From Chthonomonas sp. UBA2391 (GTDB lineage Bacteria; Armatimonadota; Fimbriimonadia; Fimbriimonadales; Fimbriimonadaceae): a stretch of DNA of 36,096 bases. Under the pieces are notes generated by a model. It saw only the letters and a program-made list of their open reading frames with translations, made no database searches and had not been told where the DNA came from. The stretch is taken from assembly GCA_002343825.1 (NCBI GenBank), contig DDSL01000007.1, positions 1 through 36,096 of the forward strand. Direction: 5' to 3'. Below, piece after piece: positions 8,154 to 15,487 of the stretch. The translations under genes and the position numbers were made by a program. Positions within the stretch are counted from its first letter, which is position 1; each line of letters opens with the position of its first letter.

Positions 8154-8615
8154 ATTGTCGGCCGCATCGGAGCTGCGGTACTCCCAACTCACTTCCCCAC
8201 CGGGCTGGATCACGAAGATTCCGGGCATTTGCCACGGATCTCCGATGGGCAAACCCACCCAATGGCCGCGAAGGACTGCGCCAAACCCCCGCAAGAACAT
8301 CCTGGGACCGAACATCTGCCCTGGCGTGCCCCGACCCAGGCCAAAGTGTCCGTAGAGTTCTTTATCGGGGTCGCAGATCATGGGATGAGGCATCCGATAC
8401 CCTTGCAAGAACTCGGTCGCTTGCTCGGGAGTGGCCATGGCGACGAAGGCGATGTTCAGACTTTTGGCGAAGCGCAACTGCGCTACCTGCTCGCGGCAAA
8501 ACGTTCAGCCAAAGTGCCGCAGAAACACCAAGATCAGCGGCTTTTCTGACCACAGCTGACGGAGCGGGATTCGGTCCCCAGAATGGAGGACGACATCAAC
8601 ATCCGGTGCTTGCAT
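8112..8615 (-). CDS. Probable selenoprotein: AhpC/TSA_2 (PRX-like2/SelL-related) thioredoxin-fold protein with UGA-encoded Sec37
   Basis: Reading from the ATG at 8615 (nine bases after the sigma-factor stop) gives MQAPDVDVVLHSGDRIPLRQ, then LILVFLRHFG, a TGA at 8507-8505, TFCREQVAQLRFAKSL, and an open frame to TAG at 8112: 167 residues counting the TGA. The AhpC/TSA_2 family motif is FLRHFGCxFCREQ, so the TGA replaces the first redox Cys of CxxC and gives UxxC. The rest is family-typical (AFVAMATPEQATEFL, CDPDKELYGHFGLGRG, MFLRGF, QMPGIFVIQPGGEVSWEYRS). A SECIS-like hairpin follows the TGA. Expected role: thiol/selenol redox chemistry, perhaps peroxide or disulfide reduction, in the cytoplasm (no signal peptide). 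It is the last gene after dnaG and sigma. The alternative is a nonsense-mutated gene, but intact flanks on both sides argue against decay. Confidence 0.82.
8469..8486 (-). promoter_or_regulatory. Candidate bacterial SECIS hairpin
   Basis: On the minus strand, GCGC (8483-8480), loop AGTT (8479-8476), GCGC (8475-8472). The stem is extended by an A-T pair (8484/8471) and, after a U-U mismatch, a G-C pair (8486/8469). The loop begins 26 bases after the TGA, within the range known for bacterial SECIS elements, and has a G in its first two bases, as SelB-binding loops usually do. It lies within the coding sequence, as in other bacteria. Confidence 0.6.
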
Positions 8616-8624
8616 CAGGTGGTA

Positions 8625-9590
8625 CTAGGCTCTGAGTCGCTCGTTCGTTTCGCCTTCTTGAAGGTAGGCATATTCTTCTCGGATTTTCAGGAGCGCATCC
8701 TTTTCGACTTGGCGGACATATTCGCGGGTGCATCCGAGTCGACGAGCCACGAAATCCAGGGAGTGCGGACTTCCGTCCACGAGCCCGTAACGCAGTCCGA
8801 GGATCTGGCGCTCTCGGAGGGCTAGGGCGCGGAGGATCACCTGGACATCCAGCTTTCGGCTGAGAGAATCCACGATTTGGGTTTCATTCGGCGCAACGGG
8901 ATCTACCGTGGCATCGCCAAGCGGAGTCATGGCGTCGCCGGCGGGGGCATCGAGGCTCACCGAATCCAGCCCAGCGCAGAGGAGCTGCTCCACGGTCTCC
9001 TCTCGAATGCCGCACTTCTGGCTGACGTCGGCGGGGAGAGGTTCGCGGCCCAAACTGAGGCGCAACGAATCGACGACTCGGCTCAGTCGGACCCAGCGCT
9101 CATAGGCGTGGACCGGCAACCGCATCGGTTTGCCGTTGGTCATCACACACCGGCTGAGGGCTTGGCGGATCCACCAGATGGCGTAGGTGCTGAATCGGTA
9201 CCCCCGATCGGGATCAAACTTGCGGACCGCGCGAACGAGGCCGATATTGCCTTCTTGGATCAGGTCGGCAAGAGGGACGCCTCGACCGAGGAACGCCTTG
9301 GCCTGATGGACCACCAGCCGATAATTGGCCTCTACAAGTCGGTCGTGACTCTCTTTGCAGCCGGCGCGGGCGCGGCGGGCAAGCTCTTGCTCCTGGTGAG
9401 CGGTGAGCAGGTTCTTTCGGGTCATCCCCGCAAGCCATCGATCAACCCCATCCGCAATCGGATCACTGAGGGGATTGGAATGTTCGGAGGCCCCACGGCC
9501 GGAGATCGCCCTTTGGAGGCGCAGAGGGTTGTCGGCGGTGGGGCCCTTTAACTTCGCTTCTTGGACGAGCGATTCAGTTTTTGTAGACAT
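8625..9590 (-). CDS. RNA polymerase sigma-70 family factor (RpoD/group 2-like)
   Basis: A 321-residue sigma factor that directs core polymerase to promoters. Region 1.2 is DGVDRWLAGMTRKNLLTAHQEQELARRARAG. Region 2 is NYRLVVHQAKAFLGRGVPLADLIQEGNIGLVRAVRKFD with the -10-binding FSTYAIWWIRQALSRCV. Region 3 starts at MRLPVHAYERW, and region 4 ends in a DNA-binding helix (LGCTREYVRQVEKDALLKIRE). The -10 recognition helix keeps WWIRQA, but the usual RpoD segment ADQARTIRIPVH reads MTNGKPMRLPVH, and the long region 1.1 is missing. It may be a secondary, group 2-type factor or a shortened principal one. Position after dnaG recalls the rpsU-dnaG-rpoD operon. The 88-base gap carries a possible own promoter. 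Confidence 0.9.
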   Translation of the reverse strand: MSTKTESLVQEAKLKGPTADNPLRLQRAISGRGASEHSNPLSDPIADGVDRWLAGMTRKNLLTAHQEQELARRARAGCKESHDRLVEANYRLVVHQAKAFLGRGVPLADLIQEGNIGLVRAVRKFDPDRGYRFSTYAIWWIRQALSRCVMTNGKPMRLPVHAYERWVRLSRVVDSLRLSLGREPLPADVSQKCGIREETVEQLLCAGLDSVSLDAPAGDAMTPLGDATVDPVAPNETQIVDSLSRKLDVQVILRALALRERQILGLRYGLVDGSPHSLDFVARRLGCTREYVRQVEKDALLKIREEYAYLQEGETNERLRA

Positions 9591-9620
9591 GGCACAAGCC
9601 CTATTCTCTAGGCTAATAGG

Positions 9621-9649
9621 ATCTTACTCTGTCTATCGGCTGATTCCAA
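9621..9649 (-). promoter_or_regulatory. Candidate promoter for the sigma-factor gene
   Basis: On the minus strand TTGGAA (9649-9644), 17 bases, TAAGAT (9626-9621), about 30 bases before the ATG. The leader then contains CCTATT...AATAGG, a small 6-bp hairpin. This would let the sigma gene be expressed independently of dnaG. Confidence 0.4.
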
Positions 9650-9678
9650 GCTGTGAATCTACATTCTTTTGTCAAGAT

Positions 9679-11403
9679 CTACTCTACACCCTTAAGGCGC
9701 CGGATTCTTGCGTTGATTTCAGCAAGTTGATCGTCGTCCAGGTCCCCTTCGATGAGGGCCAAACGTCGGATTTCGCCCCGCTCGGCATCGCTCTTGAGAG
9801 ATGCGATGGCTCCTTCCACATCTTCGCGAGACGGCTGGTGAGGGGCGTTCATCAAGAAATCAAGGAAGTCATAGCGGACTTCGACGGGTTCAAGTCGGCC
9901 AGTCCACTCGGCGATCGGTCCTTCGGGACACTCTTTAAGGCACCCAAGCAACATGGTGCGCCATCCAAGTGCAGCAGCGGATCGGAACCCCCCAATGACC
10001 TGAAGCCCTGACCAAGCGAGGGGCCGCAACAACTCGTCAGCCAGAGCGGAGAAAACCACTCGTTCGGGTCCGCGAAGATCCACCGACCCAAACCGTTCCC
10101 GCTTTCGGCGCTTTGTTTCGGCCGAGGCGGCAACGGGGGCGGACTTGGCCCGAAGTTGCCTCATAAGCGCCTGCCGGGCAAGGACTGGATCCCGGAGCTC
10201 GGGGTGTTTGGGGGCGAGGCGCTCGATCCACTTGGCCTGCTGGAGGGCGTCCTTTTCGGCGAGGAGAGCCTCGACAACCTGATCCCAGAACTCGGACTCG
10301 CTCGGCTGGAGCTTGGCCTCGATCTGGGCGATCCGGAAGTCGAGCGGTCGCAAACCCTTCTCGACCGCCTGGAGGATCGGAGTTGGTCCCACATTACGCA
10401 GAAGCGAATCTGGATCTTGTCCGGGTGGCATGAGGCTGACCTGCACCTCAAAGCCTTCGGGCCGAAAGATCTCAGCGGCTTTTTCGGCGGCTTTCTGGCC
10501 GGCCTCGTCACTGTCGTAGAGCACGGTGACGCTCTTGCACCAGCGCCGCAGGAGTTTGGCCTGGTCTTCGGTGAGACTCGTCCCGAGGCTGGCGACCGCA
10601 GTCTGCACGCCCGCACGGTGGCAGGCAATCACGTCGAGATAGCCCTCCACCAAAACGGAGCGGTCTTCGACTTGGATGGCTTCCTTGGCCTTGCTCAGCC
10701 CATAGAGCACCCTGCTCTTTCGATAGAGCGGCGTGTCCGAGCTATTGATGTACTTGGCCTTGCCCTGGCCCAATAGGCGGCCTCCGAAAGCGACAAGCGT
10801 CCCGCGTTCATCGTGGATCGGGAACATGATGCGATCCCGGAACTTGGCCCCATATCCGGCTTGAGGATCGCCATCGACGAGGAAGACCTCTTGGGCATCG
10901 GCGAGGCTGAAGCCCTTCCGCTTGAGAATCGTGGGCAAGATGTCGGGCTGGATGGGCGCGTAGCCGATCCCCCAAGCCGCGACGGTCTCGGAATCGATAC
11001 GGCGCTCCCGCAGATAGGCCTTGGCTTCGGCCGAGGCCTCTAGCGACTCTTGGAAGAACGCTTGAGCCGCTTCCATCAGTTGGACGTAGGTTTGCCGCTT
11101 GCTGGGTCCTTCTTGCTGGAGTTTGGCGAGTTCGATCCCGGCTCTTGCAGCGAGAAACTCCAGGGCTTCCCGGAAGGACATCCGCTGACGCTCCATCACC
11201 CATGTGAACACATCGCCCTTGGCTCCGCATGACCAGCATCGGTAGGAACCGGTGAGTTCGGAAACGGAAAAGGACGGATTCTTGTCCTCGTGAAAAGGAC
11301 AAAGACCCGTCCAGTTTCGGCCTGATTTCTTGAGCTTGATCTCGCTCGAAATCAGATCGACGATGGAAACCCTAGAGCGAATAAGCTCGCGCTCATCCGA
11401 CAC
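9679..11403 (-). CDS. dnaG: DNA primase DnaG
   Basis: Synthesises RNA primers at the replication fork. The N-terminal CHC2 zinc finger has C35, H38, C56 and C59 with the family spacing (CPFHEDKNPSFSV...YRCWSCGAKGD). The RNA polymerase core follows, with GGRLLGQGKAKYINSSDTPLYRKS and the Toprim motifs VLVEGYLDVIA and VLYDSDEAGQKAA. The C-terminal 150 residues are helical and poorly conserved, where DnaB helicase would bind. 574 residues is normal. The start is GTG at 11403, 12 bases after the preceding gene's stop, with AAGG some eleven bases upstream. It sits between a Gly-rich exported protein and a sigma factor on the same strand. Confidence 0.96.
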   Translation of the reverse strand: MSDERELIRSRVSIVDLISSEIKLKKSGRNWTGLCPFHEDKNPSFSVSELTGSYRCWSCGAKGDVFTWVMERQRMSFREALEFLAARAGIELAKLQQEGPSKRQTYVQLMEAAQAFFQESLEASAEAKAYLRERRIDSETVAAWGIGYAPIQPDILPTILKRKGFSLADAQEVFLVDGDPQAGYGAKFRDRIMFPIHDERGTLVAFGGRLLGQGKAKYINSSDTPLYRKSRVLYGLSKAKEAIQVEDRSVLVEGYLDVIACHRAGVQTAVASLGTSLTEDQAKLLRRWCKSVTVLYDSDEAGQKAAEKAAEIFRPEGFEVQVSLMPPGQDPDSLLRNVGPTPILQAVEKGLRPLDFRIAQIEAKLQPSESEFWDQVVEALLAEKDALQQAKWIERLAPKHPELRDPVLARQALMRQLRAKSAPVAASAETKRRKRERFGSVDLRGPERVVFSALADELLRPLAWSGLQVIGGFRSAAALGWRTMLLGCLKECPEGPIAEWTGRLEPVEVRYDFLDFLMNAPHQPSREDVEGAIASLKSDAERGEIRRLALIEGDLDDDQLAEINARIRRLKGVE

Positions 11404-11415
11404 AGGGCACCGACC

Positions 11416-12234
11416 TTACTTCTTACCTGCGGCGACGACGATCCCGACGACTTGGTGCTTTTGATTCGGCTTGAGTCGAGAGAGTCGGAAGGCAACGCGG
11501 TTCTTGTCCAAGAAGCGAACGACGATGGTGTCCCCAGCGATTTCATATCCATCCGGAGTGCCATACGCGGTCATCAACTTTTGGAAGGTATCGCCGAAGG
11601 TGACGCCCTTCTTGGTGCGGGCCTTCGGATCGCTCAGACCGATCGCCTCGATCTGAACCACCTTATTGAACCTATCTAGAACGAATCCGTAGCGGACCGT
11701 CGGCTTGCGATAGACCCAGCGGACGAACTGAGTGGCCTCGACGCCCTGCGCAGCACCTCCGCCACCGTCACCACCACCGCCGGGAGCTCCGCCACCAGGT
11801 CGGCCCGGAGGGCCACCACCGGCGCGCCCGCGGCCTTCTTCACCGCCATCTTCAAATTGTCGGACGGTCACGTCGTCGTTGGGGATCCCAAGACCATTTT
11901 CCGCCAGGCTTCGGTTCGGAACTGCGGGAGCCATCGATCGCTCGTTGGCCGAGGCTGCCCCGGCACCACCCGAAGGGCCTTGGGTGCCGCCCGATGCGCC
12001 GGGGCCACCACCGGTCCCGCCGCCGCCTCCCCCGCCACCGATGGTGACGGCTTGAAACTCATCCGGAGAACCGAACTTACGGACAATCGACGCGCCGTCG
12101 TCATAGAGGGCCACATTGACGAGCGAACTCTCGGGCCCGGCCGCAGTGGCACGACGACGATTCTGGGCGTCTACATTGCCCACCGGCACGACCATTAGGG
12201 CCGCGATCGCAATTCCAATCCAACGTTTGTTCAA
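11416..12234 (-). CDS. Exported two-lobed protein with Gly-rich linkers, function unknown
   Basis: 272 residues. A signal peptide (KRWIGIAIAALMVVPVGNVDAQ) ends near residue 24. Two short lobes share a pattern: ALYDDGASIVRKFGSPDEFQAV near residue 43, and TFGDTFQKLMTAYGTPDGYEI in the C-terminal half, each with a helix and then YG/FG-x-PD. Between them lie two Gly/Pro-rich, presumably disordered stretches, including a run of eight Gly. The lobe pattern recalls SmpA/BamE-like small domains, but I cannot assign a family. The start is TTG at 12234, supported by GGAGG ten bases upstream (12249-12245). It is directly upstream of dnaG, an odd partner for an exported protein. Confidence 0.8.
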   Translation of the reverse strand: MNKRWIGIAIAALMVVPVGNVDAQNRRRATAAGPESSLVNVALYDDGASIVRKFGSPDEFQAVTIGGGGGGGGTGGGPGASGGTQGPSGGAGAASANERSMAPAVPNRSLAENGLGIPNDDVTVRQFEDGGEEGRGRAGGGPPGRPGGGAPGGGGDGGGGAAQGVEATQFVRWVYRKPTVRYGFVLDRFNKVVQIEAIGLSDPKARTKKGVTFGDTFQKLMTAYGTPDGYEIAGDTIVVRFLDKNRVAFRLSRLKPNQKHQVVGIVVAAGKK

Positions 12235-12305
12235 ATCCGTGATGCCTCCGAAGAATCCTTGTGGGAGCTAATTTACCCGCAATCCTTTGGACGGGCTGAG
12301 GGCTC

Positions 12306-12357
12306 CAATTTGTTACGCCCCGCGCACAAAAGGGCCGGGGAATGCGTAACAATATTG
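12306..12357. repeat. Long inverted repeat in the divergent region before trxA
   Basis: TTGTTACGC (12310-12318) pairs perfectly with GCGTAACAA (12344-12352). CAAT (12306-12309) pairs with ATTG (12354-12357) across a single bulged T. Inside, CCCG faces CGGG. The element lies between the divergent starts at 12234 and 12396. It could be an operator, a leader hairpin for trxA or a structural element; there is no T-run. Confidence 0.6.
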
Positions 12358-12385
12358 TGGCTCCTGTCTGCAGGAAGCTCACATC

Positions 12386-12398
12386 AGGAAAAGAAATG
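12386..12398 (+). promoter_or_regulatory. Ribosome binding site deciding the trxA start
   Basis: AGGA at 12386-12389 stands six bases before the ATG at 12396. A frame open from 12342 would add 18 residues unlike any thioredoxin, so the ATG at 12396 is taken. Confidence 0.7.
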
Positions 12399-12719
12399 GC
12401 CACGAACTTGACCGTATCGACAAGCGAATTCGAAGAAAAAGTATTGAAGAGTGACGTCCCCGTACTGGTGGACTTTTGGGCCGAGTGGTGCGGTCCTTGC
12501 AAGGCAATCGGCCCGCACATCGACGCGATCGCCGAGGAAATGTCCGGGTCTGCCCGGGTCTTTAAGGTCAACGTTGATCAGGAAGGCGAACTGGCCCAGC
12601 GCTACGGCATCATGAGCATCCCGGCTCTCCTCGTCTTCAAGGGCGGCCAAGTCGTCGACCAGATGGTCGGATCGGGTCCTAAGGATACGATTAAGGCCCT
12701 GGTTCAAAAGCACGTCTAA
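12396..12719 (+). CDS. trxA: Thioredoxin
   Basis: A 107-residue classical thioredoxin that reduces cytoplasmic disulfides using electrons from thioredoxin reductase. The active site is FWAEWCGPCKAI, with the WCGPC motif. The cis-proline loop is MSIPALLVFKGG and the C-terminal helix is DTIKALVQKHV. Length is standard for a single domain. It is monocistronic: a divergent gene upstream, and a Rho-independent terminator straight after. Thioredoxin is a possible electron donor for the selenoprotein at 8112-8615, but that is inference only. Confidence 0.96.
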   Translation: MATNLTVSTSEFEEKVLKSDVPVLVDFWAEWCGPCKAIGPHIDAIAEEMSGSARVFKVNVDQEGELAQRYGIMSIPALLVFKGGQVVDQMVGSGPKDTIKALVQKHV

Positions 12720-12737
12720 AGCGCGGTCCTTCTTCGC

Positions 12738-12787
12738 AAAAGACTCGGAGCATCCCTTCTCGGATCTTCGGGTCTTTTCTGTTTCTG
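12738..12787 (+). terminator. Rho-independent terminator of trxA
   Basis: AAAAGACTCG (12738-12747) pairs with CGGGTCTTTT (12769-12778) with one T-G wobble. A small inner stem GAG...CTC lies inside, and T-rich sequence continues (TTTTCTGTTT). It begins 18 bases after the trxA stop. Confidence 0.7.
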
Positions 12788-12844
12788 CGACCTGCGGCGA
12801 ATCCCGTCCAACGCGACATTCCGTCCATACTGACTACCTAGCTC

Positions 12845-14443
12845 ATGGAAGAGAATTCGTCATCGGCCTCATCGCTGCCTAACGTCGCCAAGGCCAGCGC
12901 CATCGTCATGGCGAGCCTGCTCATGAGCCGGGTCCTGGGGATCATCCGCGAGATGATCATGAACTGGAAGTTCGGACAGTCGGTCGAGACCGACGCTTAT
13001 CGGTTAGCTTTCCAGATTCCTGATCTGCTCTTCTTTCTGATCGCGGGTGGGGCGCTGAGCTCGGCCTTTATTCCGGTTTTCAGCGAATACTTCCACACCG
13101 AACGCAAGGCCGAAGCCTGGAAAATCTTCAGCTCGGTGGTGACCGTGATGTCCACCCTCTTAGTCGGGCTTATCTCTCTGGCCTGGGTTTTTGCCGTACC
13201 TCTCGCCCGCTTGATCGCGCCAGGCAAGGACGAAGCGACGATTCAGATGATCGCGGAAATGAGCCGGATCCTGCTTCCGGCGCAGTTTGCGTTCTTCATC
13301 GGCGGCCTGATGGCCGGCACCCTTTACGTTCGTCAAGTCTTTTCGATCCCCGCTCTCGGGCCTAATTTGTATAATCTTGGGATCATTTTCGGAGCTTTGG
13401 TGATCAGCTCGCTAGTGTCCCCGGCAGTCTCGGGCATGACGTGGGGGGCCACCCTCGGGGCCTTCATCGGCAGCATAGCCTTGCCCCTTTGGATGATGCG
13501 CCGAATTGGCTCTGAGTTCCGGCCGTCCTTCTCGCTCGCTCACCCCGGGACGAGGAAGGTCTTCAGGCTCATGGCCCCGGTGGTGCTGGGCCTCTCTCTC
13601 CCCAGCGTCTTCCCAATGATCATCCAATATTTTGCAAGTCCTCTCGGCGAAGGGGTGAACTCTGCCATGGCGAATGCTAATCAATTGATGCAGGCTCCTC
13701 TAGGGATCTTTGGACAAAGCCTCGCCCTGGCCGTCTTCCCTGCTCTGTCCCAGTTTTTTGCCCAAAAGCGTGAAGATCTCTTTGAGGCTCAACTCGAAAA
13801 ATCCCTGCGCCAAGCGCTCTATCTGGCGACTCCGGTGGCGGTTTTGATGGCCATCGTCCCGGCGCCCCTGATTCGGGTGCTCTTTGAGCACGGTCAGTTC
13901 CGGGCTGAAGACACGGCCCGAACTGCTTTGGCATTGACCGCCTTCGCCGTTGGAATCGTCGGGTGGTGTATGCAGCCGATTCTGATGCGAGCCTACTTCT
14001 CGATCCAGAGAACGATCACACCGGTGATCATGGGGACCGTGACGACCTTGGTCTTTGTGACGCTTTGTCTGGTGATTCGGGGGCAAAGCTATCCCTTCTT
14101 TGCCTATCCATTAGCCGGGAGCGCCTGTGCTTTTCTGCTCGTCGCAATGCTGGTGGCAGGGCTCAAAACGCGCTTTCCGGGACTCGGGGTCGCCAATCTC
14201 GGGCGGACGCTCGGGTTGTCTCTCTTTTCTAGCCTCGTAGGGATCGGCCTTGTTTGGCTGACCGTGCAAGTGACGGCCCGGCTGCCGATTGTAGCCTTCA
14301 TTGGGGCCTTTGGCATTGCATGCATCCTGTACGCTTGGATCTATTACTTTGTGACCAAAAGCTTCCACATGCCCGAGGCAACCTACTTGGACCGCGCTTT
14401 TGCCCGGCTCAACCGAAAAACCCCCTCCGAGCCCGGCGCGTAG
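12845..14443 (+). CDS. murJ: Lipid II flippase MurJ (MviN family)
   Basis: Integral membrane protein of 532 residues that flips the peptidoglycan precursor lipid II across the cytoplasmic membrane. The MviN signature is clear: MSRVLGIIREMIMNWKFGQSVETDAYRLAFQIPDLLFFLIAGGALSSAFIPVF in the first 90 residues. Further on are ALGPNLYNLGII, MQAPLGIFGQSLALAVFPALSQ and VLFEHGQFRAEDT. About fourteen hydrophobic segments are expected and enough are visible. The exonuclease gene starts 12 bases after the stop, so the two may be co-transcribed. Confidence 0.94.
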   Translation: MEENSSSASSLPNVAKASAIVMASLLMSRVLGIIREMIMNWKFGQSVETDAYRLAFQIPDLLFFLIAGGALSSAFIPVFSEYFHTERKAEAWKIFSSVVTVMSTLLVGLISLAWVFAVPLARLIAPGKDEATIQMIAEMSRILLPAQFAFFIGGLMAGTLYVRQVFSIPALGPNLYNLGIIFGALVISSLVSPAVSGMTWGATLGAFIGSIALPLWMMRRIGSEFRPSFSLAHPGTRKVFRLMAPVVLGLSLPSVFPMIIQYFASPLGEGVNSAMANANQLMQAPLGIFGQSLALAVFPALSQFFAQKREDLFEAQLEKSLRQALYLATPVAVLMAIVPAPLIRVLFEHGQFRAEDTARTALALTAFAVGIVGWCMQPILMRAYFSIQRTITPVIMGTVTTLVFVTLCLVIRGQSYPFFAYPLAGSACAFLLVAMLVAGLKTRFPGLGVANLGRTLGLSLFSSLVGIGLVWLTVQVTARLPIVAFIGAFGIACILYAWIYYFVTKSFHMPEATYLDRAFARLNRKTPSEPGA

Positions 14444-14455
14444 ACTTCGACGGCG

Positions 14456-15487
14456 ATGGCAAAAGTAGACCTCTTGCAGCTCAGGCCAGAAGGTCTGTAT
14501 TGCGAGATCGGCGATTTTTATATTGATCCATGGCGAAAAGTGCACCGAGCCGTGGTCACCCACGCCCATAGCGACCACGCGCGCTGGGGGATGGGCAGGT
14601 ACCTCTGTGCTGAAGAAGGCCGAGACCTCCTCGCTGCCCGGGTCGGTACGGCCTCACTCATCCAGGGCGTCGCCTTCGGCGAGGTCGTTCATCACAGAGG
14701 AGTTCAGGTCACCTTGCTTCCGGCTGGACATATCCGGGGATCGGCTCAGGTCAAAGTAGAATATCAAGGCGAAATCTGGATCGTTACCGGTGACTACAAG
14801 CTCCAGAACGATGCAACTTGTACACCCTTCGAGCTCGGCCGCTGTCATTGCCTCATCACCGAGACCACCTTTGGCTTGCCCATCTATCGTTGGCGCGCTC
14901 CGGAAGCAATCGGCCACGAGATCAACGCATGGTGGCGAGCGAACCAAAGCGAGGGGCGAACTTCGGTCCTTCTGGGCTATGCACTCGGCAAAACCCAGCG
15001 CCTTCTTTCCCTGCTAGATCCCTCCATTGGGCCCATCTATGAGCATGGATCGAGCGCCAAACTAACCGAAATCTACAGGGCCACCGGATGCGCCCTGCCG
15101 CCCGCCAAAAATCCAACCCAAGAGCCCAAAGGGACGGACTTCGCCGGGTCGATGGTCCTGGCCCCACCCAGCGCGGTCGGAAGTTCGTGGCTCCGCCGAT
15201 TTGGGGACGTCCGAACCGCCCAGGCCAGCGGGTGGATGCAGATTCGAGGCATCCGCCGTCGGGGAGCAGTGGACCGAGGCTTTGTTCTGAGTGACCACGT
15301 CGATTGGCCGAGCCTGCTCTCCGTCATCCGAGAGTCGGGCGCCGAACGCGTCCTGACAACCCACGGATATGCGGCGATCGTCAGTCGGTACCTGGTCGAG
15401 ATGGGCCTCGATTCGACCCCGCTCGAAACACCCTTCACCGGCGAAGCCAATGCAGAGGAGGAGGAGGTGGAACCTGCGCCGGTTTAG
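14456..15487 (+). CDS. Ligase-associated exonuclease, metallo-beta-lactamase fold
   Basis: A 343-residue protein of the beta-CASP/metallo-beta-lactamase superfamily. The zinc motif HxHxDH is THAHSDHARWG near residue 38. Other family landmarks are LPAGHIRGSAQV, WIVTGDYK, ITETTFG, the beta-CASP-like part (LLGYALGKTQRLL) and the terminal metal motifs LSDHVDW and TTHGYA. Proteins of this kind are encoded next to an ATP-dependent DNA ligase and thought to process DNA ends in repair; here the ligase gene overlaps its last 14 bases. A TAGACT hexamer nine bases before the ATG overlaps the murJ stop and might serve as an extra promoter. Confidence 0.88.
   Translation: MAKVDLLQLRPEGLYCEIGDFYIDPWRKVHRAVVTHAHSDHARWGMGRYLCAEEGRDLLAARVGTASLIQGVAFGEVVHHRGVQVTLLPAGHIRGSAQVKVEYQGEIWIVTGDYKLQNDATCTPFELGRCHCLITETTFGLPIYRWRAPEAIGHEINAWWRANQSEGRTSVLLGYALGKTQRLLSLLDPSIGPIYEHGSSAKLTEIYRATGCALPPAKNPTQEPKGTDFAGSMVLAPPSAVGSSWLRRFGDVRTAQASGWMQIRGIRRRGAVDRGFVLSDHVDWPSLLSVIRESGAERVLTTHGYAAIVSRYLVEMGLDSTPLETPFTGEANAEEEEVEPAPV
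15462..15476 (+). promoter_or_regulatory. Strong ribosome binding site pointing to a CTG start for the ligase
   Basis: AGGAGG at 15462-15467 is followed by six bases and CTG at 15474. Protein alignment by eye also puts the family start there (xRRFSQLFSALDAT against the usual MKRFAALFxALDAT). The only nearby ATG in frame, at 15450, lies before the AGGAGG and has no good ribosome binding site. Confidence 0.5.

Noticed and set aside
8362..8553. A frameshift or pseudogene explanation for the peroxiredoxin-like gene
   Set aside because: The frame is the same on both sides of the TGA and the flanks are fully conserved; the out-of-frame ORF here is not related to the family.
11740..12060. Tandem repeat element in GGT/GCC-rich DNA
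   Set aside because: It is explained by the Gly/Pro-rich linkers of the encoded protein.
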